In this document: positions 15,976 through 24,897 of the stretch, piece after piece
Numbering within the stretch: position 1 is the stretch's first letter
Layout of the letters: the number at the start of each line of letters is the position of its first letter
From: JANWKA01 sp035533815
GTDB lineage: Bacteria > Bacteroidota > Bacteroidia > Chitinophagales > Chitinophagaceae
DNA length: 28,349 nucleotides
Reading direction: 5' to 3'
Assembly (NCBI GenBank): GCA_035533815.1
Contig: DATLTB010000060.1
Span: 1-28,349 of the forward strand
Notes under the pieces: generated by a model
The model's database searches: none
The model's input: only the letters and a program-made list of their open reading frames with translations
What the model was told of the DNA's origin: nothing
Translations under genes and position numbers: made by a program

Positions 15976-17765
15976 CCGGAATAATATTGTTTAACCAGGT
16001 AATAGGCTTCTTTTGGGATGCCCTGATCGCTGATCAGTCCCTTGCGGTTCCATCCATCCTGTATAAAAGGGAGCAATCGTTTGGGCGACCGGCAATCCTT
16101 CAGCACCCAGGGGCAAATTCCCCGGAGAAAAGGAATGGTTTTCAACAAGGCAAAATCCTCTTCATATACCTTATACTGGAATTCTTCTGTCCATCGGGTC
16201 GTGGTATCTCCGTGAAAACCCTGGAGGGCGCCGGCGCCAAACTCGCTCATGATCAGGGGTTTATTATAGATCATGGTGAACCTTGCCGTAGGTCCTGCAG
16301 GAGGCCCGTACCATCCGGGATATATATTTCCTCCGATCACATCCAGATCAGCTCCCAAAGGATCGTCAAGGTAGGTCGTATCATGGTGTGCTCCGCTGAC
16401 CTGAAGGGCCGCAGTGATCAGCCGGGAAGGGTCCAGGGACCGGGCTTCAGATACCAGGGCCTTCATGAATACCAGGCGCTCCGGTAGCCTGGGGTTCTCA
16501 TTGCCCATCGACCATAAAATGATGTTAGCCCTGTTTTTATCCCGGGTTATCTCCTCTTTCAGCTGCCTTTTGGCATTTTCCAGCGTCCCCGGGTTATCCC
16601 AGTCGATGGTCCAGTATACCGGTATTTCCGACCAAACCATGATGCCCATCTTTTCTGCTTCCCTGATCATGGCTTCATTATAGGGATAATGGGCCAGCCT
16701 GACGAAATTACATCCCATATTCTTTGCCCATTTCAGCAAAATATGGTCCTGTTCTACACTATGGGCCCGGCCTCCCCCGAATGGAGCTTCCTCATGCATG
16801 CATACCCCTTTCAGAAATATGGGTTTCCCGTTCAAAAGAATATTGGTCCCCTGAACAGCAATGGTGCGAAAGCCCACTTCATCCCTTAAGGTATCTGATC
16901 CGGCCTTTATGGAAACCGGGTATAGATAGGGATGCCTGGGACTCCAGAGCACAAGGTTTGGTGCCTGGAAACTGAAATATGCCTTTCCATCCCCGTCTGT
17001 CATGCAAGGGCTGTTCAGCTTCAAAGACGGAATGGAAACCATTACCCGTCTGTGATCTGCCCGGGGGCCATTCAGCTTTACCCATCCAGATATGATATGC
17101 TTTTGAAGATCCGATAAATGAATGAAATAGTCTTCGATGAAAGTTTCCGGTTCCGTGATCAGGTATACATCCCGGGTAATCCCCCCATAATTCCACCAGT
17201 CAAAATTGTTGGTGGGAACTCCCTGCTTATGGCGGTTATTATTGGTCATGGCAACGATAAAATTCCTCCCGTCCGCCAACTGGTGGGTGACCTCCATATC
17301 AAAAGGAGTGAAACCCCCGATGTGCTCCCCAATGATCTTTCCATTTAATCCGATCACCCCATGGTAGTTTACAGCGCCGAAATATAGAAATATGCGTTTA
17401 TGGGGTGGCGGGTGGAACTGAAAGGTTCTTTCATACCATAAAGTGCCTTCATAATACAGGAGTTCGGGAGATTGGGTATTCCAATCCCCGGGCACATGCA
17501 GGGTGGGGGATGTGGAGAAATTATATTCAATCAGCTGACCCGGGTCGCTGACATGGCGGTTGCGAAAAAAACCATCTGCTGTCGGGTGATGGCGGTAATC
17601 AAAATATCCGGTATTATATGGATCAATGATATAGTGCCACTGGCCATCCAGATTCAGCACCTGGCGGTGAGGAACATCGGTAATCTGGGGGGCAAGCAGG
17701 GAATCCGTCTGTGCGCCGGCTATGCCTGGCAGGCACAGACAGAAAAAGACCCAAAGTCTTTTCAT
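15963..17765 (-). CDS. Secreted GH2 glycoside hydrolase, beta-glucuronidase-like
   Basis: This glycoside hydrolase family 2 enzyme of exactly 600 residues has a signal peptide (residues 1-18, cleavage near AGA-QT), so it is periplasmic or exported. Domains in order: a sugar-binding-like beta sandwich (about 35-205), an immunoglobulin-like domain (205-300), and a TIM barrel (305-595). The acid/base is Glu423 in GNEN and the nucleophile Glu508 in SEFGAG. Near the C terminus NRK (573-575) matches the N-x-K motif that binds the uronic acid carboxylate in beta-glucuronidases, which favours that activity over galactosidase or mannosidase. It is a single gene with no SusC/SusD or other carbohydrate genes nearby. 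A weak TACATTTT box lies upstream at 17830-17837. Confidence 0.88.
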   Translation of the reverse strand: MKRLWVFFCLCLPGIAGAQTDSLLAPQITDVPHRQVLNLDGQWHYIIDPYNTGYFDYRHHPTADGFFRNRHVSDPGQLIEYNFSTSPTLHVPGDWNTQSPELLYYEGTLWYERTFQFHPPPHKRIFLYFGAVNYHGVIGLNGKIIGEHIGGFTPFDMEVTHQLADGRNFIVAMTNNNRHKQGVPTNNFDWWNYGGITRDVYLITEPETFIEDYFIHLSDLQKHIISGWVKLNGPRADHRRVMVSIPSLKLNSPCMTDGDGKAYFSFQAPNLVLWSPRHPYLYPVSIKAGSDTLRDEVGFRTIAVQGTNILLNGKPIFLKGVCMHEEAPFGGGRAHSVEQDHILLKWAKNMGCNFVRLAHYPYNEAMIREAEKMGIMVWSEIPVYWTIDWDNPGTLENAKRQLKEEITRDKNRANIILWSMGNENPRLPERLVFMKALVSEARSLDPSRLITAALQVSGAHHDTTYLDDPLGADLDVIGGNIYPGWYGPPAGPTARFTMIYNKPLIMSEFGAGALQGFHGDTTTRWTEEFQYKVYEEDFALLKTIPFLRGICPWVLKDCRSPKRLLPFIQDGWNRKGLISDQGIPKEAYYLVKQYYSGKTW

Positions 17766-17974
17766 GGTGGGTTGTTTTTGATCCTTTGTTTAGAGATTAA
17801 TCATGGTATTAACCGGGGGAATTGACCGGAAAATGTACGGAATTCCAGGCGGTTATTCAGCAAGGGTAAGTTTATTTTTATCCGGATGCACAGTTTCCTG
17901 CCTTAGACTTCCCCCCATCCCTGCACCTGGCTAACCCATTGGCCGGTGCATATGAGTGGATTGCCTGTACGCAA

Positions 17975-18002
17975 CCATCCCTCCGGAAAACCGGAGGGAT
18001 GG
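17975..18002 (-). terminator. Perfect 12-bp hairpin after the TPR gene
   Basis: CCATCCCTCCGG (17975-17986) and CCGGAGGGATGG (17991-18002) are perfect inverted copies around an AAAA loop, starting 22 bases past the TPR gene stop. This is the strongest perfect hairpin noticed in the window. No T-run follows on either strand, so it may be a termination or mRNA-stabilising structure of a less usual kind. Directly beside it TTGC and GCAA (17961-17974) form a second, weak palindrome. Confidence 0.6.
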
Positions 18003-18024
18003 CTTAAATGGGATGGTTGATGAA

Positions 18025-19803
18025 TCAATGTGACCCCTTGGCTGCCTTTCGCTTTGCCTCGTCGGCATTGTATTTGTCCAGTGCCTTGTAATAATTCAGG
18101 ATCTGGGTGGCGATGGCATTGCTGGGATCTATGGCCAGTAGTTTCTTGCTGTATTCCTCTGCGGAATTCCTGTCTTGCTGGTGTACGTAAGTAGCGGCCA
18201 GGTTGCCATAAATATTGGTGGCAAAAGGACTCTGTGGGTCCAGGGCAACCAGTTTGTCGGCATAGGATCCGGCATCAGTAAAATCGCTTTTCTTCAGGTC
18301 CACCGTGGCAATATAATAATACGCTTTGGTGAGCTGGCTCTTTTTGCTGGAATCGGTGGGGCTGATCAGGCTGATATATTTGGTGTAGGCATCCACAGCT
18401 GTGCCCTGGTAGCCCGTATCCTGCTCAGCCTGTGAAGTGGCCAGATAATAATATGCCACCTGCTGATCCTTGGGCTGGGGGTATTTCTTTGCCATCTGCT
18501 GGAACGTAGCAATCGCCGAATCGATCTGTCCGGCATACAACTGGGAAAGACCAAACCAGAAATAATCATAAATACTCGCCTGGGCCCCGGCAATATCAAT
18601 AGCCTTTTTATAATACAGGGCAGCCCCGTTAAAATTTCCCTGCTTCCTCAGCTGGCCACCCAGTTGGCGCAGATAGCCCAGATCGGTGGAAGTATCGGCA
18701 TTAACTGCCTTTGCCACATAAATATTAGCCAGGGAGTCCTCTTTCAGTTTGCTCAGGATCTGGCTGTAGGTGATATAATCGAAGGGAATGGAAAGCTTGG
18801 AGGTATCCTGTCGCTGGAAATAGATATCCATATTCTTTTTGGCATCCAGGGAATCTCCCATGGCATTGTAGCTCACCGCCATCAGCTTGTATAACCTGGT
18901 CTGGGTCACCTTGTTCAAGGATGGCATGATCTGATTAGCTTTGGTGATGGCTCCCTGATAGTCTTTCCTGGCGAAAAGCATATCCACCAGATAAGCCTGG
19001 GCATCCACTTTATCATCGGTCAGTGCGGTGTATTTATCAAGGTATTGCTGCGCCTTGTCCAGGTCCCTGAACCGATAATACCAGAACAGGTTATAATAGG
19101 CCGGCACATAATTGGGATCAGCCCCTATTGCCTGTTCCCAATAGGTCAGGGCACTGCTGTCCACGCGTGCATCGCGGTACAGGTCCCCCAGCTTATTATA
19201 AGCTTCCGCATACTTGCTGTCGGCGCTGATGGCATTCAGGTACTGGTTAGCTGCATTTCCCCCTCCGTTGGGGGTGTTCAGGTAAGCATCTCCCATGGCA
19301 TCATAATCGGCAGCCGTATAATCCTTTTTGCGGTTTTTGCGGTCAGCCTTGAGCTGCTTCATCAGGTCCAGGGCAAAAAGATTATCTGCCTTCGGGGATT
19401 GTGCAGTGGCTTCCAATATAGCGGCACCAATGCTCATATCTTTTTCCTTGTTCAAATTGAAGGCTTGCTGAAATGGCTGTTTGGCCAAATCATACTGGCC
19501 ATTGAGGATATCCATGCGTCCCATGCCTACGATGTTGAGCATGGAATTGGGGTTGACCTGGACTCCTTTTGCAAAATCAGCCTGGGCGGATGCCTTATCA
19601 TCCAGTCCAAGATCTGCGAGACCCAGAAAGTAATAAGCTTCATCATTGGTCGGTGTTGCTGTGATGACTTTCAGCAACACGGATTTAGCCGATTGATATT
19701 TCTGGTAATACAGATCCTGTGTCCCTTCACTGATGGATTGTGCGGTCGCCGCAAGACCTGCAATGATCAGCAAAAGGCTTGTCAGACATGTCACTTTTTT
19801 CAT
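18025..19803 (-). CDS. Exported tetratricopeptide repeat protein
   Basis: This 592-residue protein has an N-terminal signal peptide (KKVTCLTSLLLIIAGLAATAQ, cleavage near residue 22) and is built almost wholly of TPR-like helix pairs, roughly ten or more. Clear examples are DEAYYFLGLADLGLDDKASA, KYAEAYNKLGDLYRDARVDS and SPFATNIYGNLAATYVHQQD. It ends in a basic tail (DEAKRKAAKGSH). No enzymatic domain is seen, so a scaffold role in the periplasm or outer envelope is likely. It is the last gene of a three-gene set, 36 bases after the PstS-like gene. In related bacteria this pair often sits beside TonB/ExbBD genes, which are missing here. Confidence 0.85.
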   Translation of the reverse strand: MKKVTCLTSLLLIIAGLAATAQSISEGTQDLYYQKYQSAKSVLLKVITATPTNDEAYYFLGLADLGLDDKASAQADFAKGVQVNPNSMLNIVGMGRMDILNGQYDLAKQPFQQAFNLNKEKDMSIGAAILEATAQSPKADNLFALDLMKQLKADRKNRKKDYTAADYDAMGDAYLNTPNGGGNAANQYLNAISADSKYAEAYNKLGDLYRDARVDSSALTYWEQAIGADPNYVPAYYNLFWYYRFRDLDKAQQYLDKYTALTDDKVDAQAYLVDMLFARKDYQGAITKANQIMPSLNKVTQTRLYKLMAVSYNAMGDSLDAKKNMDIYFQRQDTSKLSIPFDYITYSQILSKLKEDSLANIYVAKAVNADTSTDLGYLRQLGGQLRKQGNFNGAALYYKKAIDIAGAQASIYDYFWFGLSQLYAGQIDSAIATFQQMAKKYPQPKDQQVAYYYLATSQAEQDTGYQGTAVDAYTKYISLISPTDSSKKSQLTKAYYYIATVDLKKSDFTDAGSYADKLVALDPQSPFATNIYGNLAATYVHQQDRNSAEEYSKKLLAIDPSNAIATQILNYYKALDKYNADEAKRKAAKGSH

Positions 19804-19839
19804 TTTTTTCGGTTTTATAGTGGTGGATTATTTGTTGGT

Positions 19840-20751
19840 TCACTGGAGGGTGGCGTTTTTCCAGACAATATTCAGTTTTGCCGGAAAAAGCCGGAAGTCC
19901 CCGATAATGAGCTGGCCTTTGTCACTTCCCAGAAAATTGGCAAATCCTGTCCCCAGTCCCATATACGGTTCCCGGAGCACAAAATAAAAGGCCCGGGTCA
20001 GCGGGTAGCTCCTGAGCGCAATATACGCCTGATATGGTTTAAAATACTCAACCTTGGCACTTGCTTTTATGCCTACCACCCTGGTCTTGCTCAGAAAACT
20101 CAATCCGGTAGAATCATATGGATCAGATATCCAGCTTACCCCGATCACCCCGAGGGCGTTCTTATGCCCGGCTACATAATTGACCACATTGCTGCAGTTT
20201 CCGGCCGTGATCACTCCGGGCGGCAGCGGTTTGCCCCGGTTGATGGAATCAATGGCATAACGGACCAGGCTGGAATTGCGCCGGTCAAACACCAGCTTCA
20301 GGCCAGGTTGGCCGGAACTTCCGTCCATAACGCTGCGGACCTGATCCATGGTCATATCGGTATCCGGATTGTCCGGACTGACAATCAGGGCAACAGCGTC
20401 CCAGGCCAGGATTTTAGTGATGATGGGTTCTTTGATAGCCCGGAAATATTTTTCCTCTGCGGTATCCAGGCCCCGGGTGACGATGATCAGCCTGGCGCTG
20501 TCATTGACCAGGTCATTGAAGCAATCCGCTTCCGGTTTGTAATGGGCAATGATATGGGCATCCGGATGCAGGGTTTCGAAAACCCTGATCTCAGAATCCA
20601 TCAGCGGCTGATAGGAATTATCCACGCTGATCTGAATGGTCCCTGAGGACAGGGTATCCAGCGCCTTGTGACCGGAACTGGTGCAGCCGGTAAAGCCAAG
20701 CAACCCCAGGCAAAACAGCCGAATGTTCCTGCCGGTTTTAACAGCCTTCAT
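19840..20751 (-). CDS. PstS-like substrate-binding lipoprotein
   Basis: This 303-residue protein resembles the phosphate-binding PstS family of periplasmic binding proteins. The N terminus has a basic start, a hydrophobic core and the lipobox-like GFTGC with Cys23, so a lipoprotein is predicted. Type 2 binding-fold features include GTIQISVDNSYQPLMDSEIR at the start of the mature part, LIIVTRGLDTAEEKYF, AWDAVALIVSPDNPDTDMTM and NALGVIGVSWISDP. No Pst permease or ATPase genes are near, so phosphate uptake is not supported. A sensing or envelope role with the TPR partner is an inference. It lies 11 bases after the small membrane protein gene. Confidence 0.82.
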   Translation of the reverse strand: MKAVKTGRNIRLFCLGLLGFTGCTSSGHKALDTLSSGTIQISVDNSYQPLMDSEIRVFETLHPDAHIIAHYKPEADCFNDLVNDSARLIIVTRGLDTAEEKYFRAIKEPIITKILAWDAVALIVSPDNPDTDMTMDQVRSVMDGSSGQPGLKLVFDRRNSSLVRYAIDSINRGKPLPPGVITAGNCSNVVNYVAGHKNALGVIGVSWISDPYDSTGLSFLSKTRVVGIKASAKVEYFKPYQAYIALRSYPLTRAFYFVLREPYMGLGTGFANFLGSDKGQLIIGDFRLFPAKLNIVWKNATLQ

Positions 20752-20762
20752 GGTACTGATGC

Positions 20763-20990
20763 TTAAAAGATATGTTTGAATCCCCTGAATATCCGGAAAG
20801 TACCATACACCAGGAGCAACGCACCCAGTCCATAATATATCGGACGGGACAAATTCAACCTGGCCTGAAAACTTCCGGATTCCATGACAAAAAATCCACC
20901 GAGTATATAGAACACGCCCATCAGGATATCAAATACCATCCTGAACCGCACATAAGCCCTGGTATGCCTGTTTCTTTCTTCCAGGTTCAT
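20763..20990 (-). CDS. Small two-helix membrane protein
   Basis: This protein of about 75 residues has a charged N terminus (MNLEERNRHTRAYVRFRM) followed by two hydrophobic helices (VFDILMGVFYILGGFFVM and YYGLGALLLVYGTFRIF) and a basic end. I place the start at the ATG at 20988-20990; four more codons upstream lead only to a TTG. It is 11 bases before the PstS-like gene on the same strand and is probably its operon partner. No function can be given. Confidence 0.75.
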   Translation of the reverse strand: MNLEERNRHTRAYVRFRMVFDILMGVFYILGGFFVMESGSFQARLNLSRPIYYGLGALLLVYGTFRIFRGFKHIF

Positions 20991-21196
20991 AAAAAATAGC
21001 AATTATACAAAAAAATGTCTTTCCTGCAGCGGGATTAACTGACCGGTCCTTTCAGCCCCCCCTGGCTGTCCTTGACTGGGACGAGACAAGCGGGCCCACC
21101 AGGTAGATTCCCCGGGGTGATTTTTCCATAAGATAAAGCCCGGACCCCGGGTGATTTAACCTGGACTTAACACCCATTCGGGTTACAGATAATAAT

Positions 21197-21204
21197 TACC
21201 TTTG
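21197..21204 (+). promoter_or_regulatory. -7 element for the phosphatase-hisS operon
   Basis: TACCTTTG is a perfect match to the Bacteroidota -7 consensus TAnnTTTG, 60 bases before the phosphatase ATG. Transcription would begin near 21210, leaving a leader of about 50 bases. No exact TTG lies at the expected -33 position, only the partial match TTCG near 21177, so the upstream element is weak. Confidence 0.55.
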
Positions 21205-21263
21205 CGGGCTGGGGAATGGGAGCGCTGCTGTAGTCATCCTGCCTCTGAAAATTTTTTTCATTT

Positions 21264-21761
21264 ATGAAAATATTAATGGTTTGCCTGGGCAATATCTGCC
21301 GTTCTCCCATGGCCGAAGGCATACTTAAATCAAAAATCCTGGCCCGGGGGGTAGACTGGACCGTGGACAGTGCCGGAACGGAAAGTTTTCATGTGCATGA
21401 ACCTCCCCATCCCTTTGCCGTTAAAACCGCAGCCCTGCATGGCATAGATATATCCATGCTGAGGGCCAGGAAGTTCACCCCGGGAGATTTTCAGCATTTT
21501 GACCGGATATATGCCCTGGCTACTGATGTCTATGGAGAAATCAGCCATATCGGAGGAGCGGCATCTCCTATGGACAAGGTGGAGCTCCTGCTCAATGAGC
21601 TGTATCCCGGAAGGAATCGGTCTGTACCAGATCCCTGGAACGGACCATTACATGGTTTTCAGGAGGTATTTGACCTGCTGGAAAAAGCCTGCGAAATGGT
21701 CATGGTCCGCTATGCAGATCAGGCTGCTTCTTTCGCTTCAATCCCCCGGACCAAGTCATGA
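21264..21761 (+). CDS. Low-molecular-weight protein-tyrosine phosphatase
   Basis: This cytosolic phosphatase of 165 residues removes phosphate from tyrosine through a cysteinyl-phosphate intermediate. The P-loop CLGNICRS gives the nucleophile Cys7 and Arg13. The general-acid loop is VPDPWNG with Asp123; tryptophan replaces the usual tyrosine after DP. The fold helix with DSAGTESFHVHEPPHP is typical. In Bacteroidota such enzymes can act on envelope polysaccharide tyrosine kinases, but no kinase or capsule gene is near. The stop codon overlaps the hisS start by four bases (ATGA), so the two are probably co-translated. Confidence 0.93.
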   Translation: MKILMVCLGNICRSPMAEGILKSKILARGVDWTVDSAGTESFHVHEPPHPFAVKTAALHGIDISMLRARKFTPGDFQHFDRIYALATDVYGEISHIGGAASPMDKVELLLNELYPGRNRSVPDPWNGPLHGFQEVFDLLEKACEMVMVRYADQAASFASIPRTKS

Positions 21762-23107
21762 TCAGGCCTTCCATTCCGAGGGGGACCCGTGATTTTCCGC
21801 CCGCCATACTCCGGAAACGCCAGTATATCCTGGATACCATCCGAAGGGTATTTGAATGCTACGGTTTCCAGCCCCTGGAGACCCCCAGCATGGAAAACAT
21901 GGATACCCTTACCGGAAAATACGGAGATGAAGGGGATAAACTGCTGTTTCGGATCCTGGATAACGGAGACATCCTGGATAAGGCAAAACAAGCCAGGGAT
22001 CCGGCAGAACTGGCCTTGCTGATATCCGGCAAGGCCCTGCGTTATGATCTCACCATACCTTTCGCCCGCTTTGTGGCCATGAACCAGCAAGACCTGGCTT
22101 TCCCATTCCGGAGGTACCAGATCCAACCCGTATGGCGGGCTGACCGTCCCCAGAAAGGCAGGTACCGGGAGTTTTACCAGTGTGATGCCGATATCATCGG
22201 CAGCGACTCCCTGCTTTGCGAGATCGAACTGCTCCTGCTGGCCGGGAAAGTATTTCGGGAACTGGGCTTAACTGATTCTGCCCTGAGGATCAATCACCGG
22301 AAGTTGCTCAGCGGCCTGGCTTACCTCATCGGGCGACCCGAGATGCTCGCGGAAATCACCACCGCCATTGACAAAATGGACAAGATCAGCTGGGCCGGGG
22401 TTTCGCAGGAACTCCTGACTAAGGGCCTGGATGAAAAAGCCCTGGCCATTGTCGGAAATTTTCTAAGCATCAACGGCTCCAATGCTGAAAAACTGGATAA
22501 ACTGAAAGCCCTTTTCCCTGAAAACAACGATGGTCAGGAAGGAATTGCTGCTTTGACCCGGATCCTCGATAACCCATTTACAGGGTTTACCGGATACCTC
22601 AGGATAGATTTGTCCCTGGCCCGTGGACTGCATTATTATACCGGCACCATACTGGAAGCCGGAGCTCCCGGAGGAATGCAGATCGGCAGTCTGGGCGGCG
22701 GAGGCAGGTATGATAACCTGACAGGGCTGTTTGGTTTGCCTGGCATATCGGGAGTAGGTTTTTCCTTTGGCGTGGACCGGATCTTTGATGTGATGGAAGA
22801 GCTGAAGCTTTTCCCTGTAGCTGCCGCACAATCCACCCGCGTGCTTTTCCTGCATTTGGGGGAAGAAATGGCCGCCAGGGCCTTTTCCCTGCTCCAGGAG
22901 ATCCGGGATAAGGGTATCGCCTCGGAAATCTACCCGTCCAAGGCCCGGATGGATAAGCAGATTAAATATGCGGACAAACGGGGGATACCTTATGTGGCGA
23001 TCATTGGGGAAGCCGAACTGCAGAGTGGAAAAATCGGCATTAAAAACCTGCAAACCGGTACCCAGGAAACAATTAGTCAGGCCGATCTGGCCCAATTCCC
23101 ATTCTGA
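21758..23107 (+). CDS. hisS: Histidyl-tRNA synthetase
   Basis: This class II aminoacyl-tRNA synthetase charges tRNA-His. It has 449 residues. Visible motifs: motif 1 region near 30-60; motif 2 in VWRADRPQKGRYREFYQCDADIIG (125-148); the histidine-specific LARGLHYYTG (287-296) with catalytic Arg289; motif 3 in GVGFSFGVDRI (332-342). The C-terminal anticodon-binding domain spans about 355-449. The histidine motif has His292 where Asp or Asn is more usual. The ALRYDLTIPFARFVA and GRYREFYQCD style resembles the eukaryote-like bacterial form. The start is shared with the phosphatase stop. Confidence 0.97.
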   Translation: MIRPSIPRGTRDFPPAILRKRQYILDTIRRVFECYGFQPLETPSMENMDTLTGKYGDEGDKLLFRILDNGDILDKAKQARDPAELALLISGKALRYDLTIPFARFVAMNQQDLAFPFRRYQIQPVWRADRPQKGRYREFYQCDADIIGSDSLLCEIELLLLAGKVFRELGLTDSALRINHRKLLSGLAYLIGRPEMLAEITTAIDKMDKISWAGVSQELLTKGLDEKALAIVGNFLSINGSNAEKLDKLKALFPENNDGQEGIAALTRILDNPFTGFTGYLRIDLSLARGLHYYTGTILEAGAPGGMQIGSLGGGGRYDNLTGLFGLPGISGVGFSFGVDRIFDVMEELKLFPVAAAQSTRVLFLHLGEEMAARAFSLLQEIRDKGIASEIYPSKARMDKQIKYADKRGIPYVAIIGEAELQSGKIGIKNLQTGTQETISQADLAQFPF

Positions 23108-23163
23108 TTTCTGATTTGATCGAATGTTACTATCTTACGGTCAATCCCTGTAAATCCCCCAAT

Positions 23164-24846
23164 ATGAAAATGTCCTTTGTATCCCTTAGCGTCGCATCTC
23201 TTTCCCTCTTGTTTTTCTGTACCGCCTGTAACAAGCAGAAAGGAGAGACCACTTATATTCCGGGCAGTGCCGCGGTGGTGGTAGGCTTTAATCTCCCACA
23301 GCTGGAATCCAAGCTGGATACGAACGCTATTAAAAAATCATCGCTATACCAGCAAATGCTCACCCAAACAACGGATTCTTCCTTCCGGAATATCTTTTTG
23401 CACCCTTCAACGATGGGCATTGACCTGACTGCGGACATATACGGTTTCCTCGAGCGGGATAAACATTTCGGTAAAGGATACCTGGGCCTGGTAGCGGGCC
23501 TTTCCGACCGAGGGAAGCTGGAAGGGTTCCTGAAAGCCCATTATCCCTCCATGGCAGTCCGGAGTTCCGGGGACCTGGGTCATATGAACATCAACGGCAA
23601 TGAAATGATCGGTTGGAATAACCATGTGGTGATGGTCTTCCGGAAAATATCATCCGGCAATGAAAATCCTGGGCAAGACTTGGATACCGGCAAAACCATG
23701 ACGTTCCTGAAGGTATTCCAGCAACTCAATAGTCAAAGTACCTCTGCTTCGGTAACGGGGATCAGTCAATTCTCCTCACCCGAACAGACCGGTGACGACA
23801 TTTCCTTTTTCCTGAATGTGGCTCAGGTATACCAGGTTATGGCTGGTTATGGTAAAAATCCCCTGCTTTCCATGATCGTCAAACCAGACCTGTATGACGG
23901 GTGCTATGGATGGGCTGGGCTGGTCTTCGGAAAAAGCAGTATCCGGGTAAAAACCAAGTATTACCTCAATGACCGGATGGGGAATGCAGCCCGTAAATTA
24001 TTATCTGGTCGCCCGGTCGACAGGGCCCTGTTGGAAAGAATTCCCACGGATAGTCCCCTGGCGGTTATGGCCATTTCCATTAATCCTTCCGGCATTAAAA
24101 ATTATTTAAACGACCTGAACCTGGAAGGTCTGGCTGATGCAGCCCTTTCACAAAAAGGCAATTCCGGCCTGGACACTACGCTGAAGGCATTCCAGGGAGG
24201 GCTGATCCTGGCCGTCACCCATGTAGGGCGCCAGATCTCTTCCATGTCACCCGCAGATACCAGTACCATGGGAAAGATCGAGCAGGCCTATTCCGCGCTG
24301 GGATGGCTGGCCGTGCTCACCGTAGGAGATACTTCCTCCATGGACAAACTGCTCAGCCAGGTGGCCACAATGGGTATGCTGGTCAGAGATGGACCCATGT
24401 CCTACCATATCAGCCTGGGGCATTCCGGCATGTCTATGGGATTTGCCAGCAATTCCCGGATGATTGTCCTGGGATCAAGTCAGGACCTGGTCAACCAGTA
24501 TGTTTCCGGAAGTGCTTCTGGACCCAAACAAGTATTGGATCCCCTCTATGGAAATCCGCTCGGATTTTATCTGGATATCCATGGCCTAAGCACCACCATG
24601 GCCGCAGCAGATTCATCCAAGGGTAAAAGGAAACATATGCCGGGCTGGCTGTTCAATAATCTTTATGTAACCGGAGGTGGCCTGAGCGGTAATACGGAAT
24701 CCGGTACCCTGACCCTGAGTATGATGAACCACCGGCAAAACAGCCTGATGCAATTGGTGAATACCGCTATTCGCAGTCATGACCGGGAAATGAAAAGAAA
24801 ACAAAGCCGGATGGGGACAGACTCCACCCAAAGCAGTAACCGCTAA
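23164..24846 (+). CDS. DUF4836-like lipoprotein
   Basis: This envelope lipoprotein has about 560 residues. The frame opens upstream at 23116, but the ATG at 23164 gives a proper signal: MKMSFVSL, a hydrophobic core, then FFCTAC with Cys22 as the lipidation site. After it comes IPGSAAVVVGFNLPQLESKL, a DUF4836-like opening, and MGIDLTADIYGFLERDKHFG, followed by repeated beta-rich domains of the type seen in large Bacteroidota DUF4836 proteins. The function of that family is unknown. The C-terminal end is basic and serine-rich. It follows hisS by 56 bases and precedes the ABC genes by 51, so it is likely in the same transcript. Confidence 0.8.
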   Translation: MKMSFVSLSVASLSLLFFCTACNKQKGETTYIPGSAAVVVGFNLPQLESKLDTNAIKKSSLYQQMLTQTTDSSFRNIFLHPSTMGIDLTADIYGFLERDKHFGKGYLGLVAGLSDRGKLEGFLKAHYPSMAVRSSGDLGHMNINGNEMIGWNNHVVMVFRKISSGNENPGQDLDTGKTMTFLKVFQQLNSQSTSASVTGISQFSSPEQTGDDISFFLNVAQVYQVMAGYGKNPLLSMIVKPDLYDGCYGWAGLVFGKSSIRVKTKYYLNDRMGNAARKLLSGRPVDRALLERIPTDSPLAVMAISINPSGIKNYLNDLNLEGLADAALSQKGNSGLDTTLKAFQGGLILAVTHVGRQISSMSPADTSTMGKIEQAYSALGWLAVLTVGDTSSMDKLLSQVATMGMLVRDGPMSYHISLGHSGMSMGFASNSRMIVLGSSQDLVNQYVSGSASGPKQVLDPLYGNPLGFYLDIHGLSTTMAAADSSKGKRKHMPGWLFNNLYVTGGGLSGNTESGTLTLSMMNHRQNSLMQLVNTAIRSHDREMKRKQSRMGTDSTQSSNR

Positions 24847-24897
24847 AGGACTGATACCCGAAGAACCTGACTTTCCGGTTCCCTGAAATGACCATCC

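Noticed and set aside
19045..20646. Very long plus-strand open frame (533 codons) opposite the TPR and PstS-like genes
   Set aside because: It spans two unrelated genes and their spacer on the other strand, has no domain resemblance, and is rich in odd Gly/Ile/His runs. It mirrors the codon bias of the real minus-strand genes.
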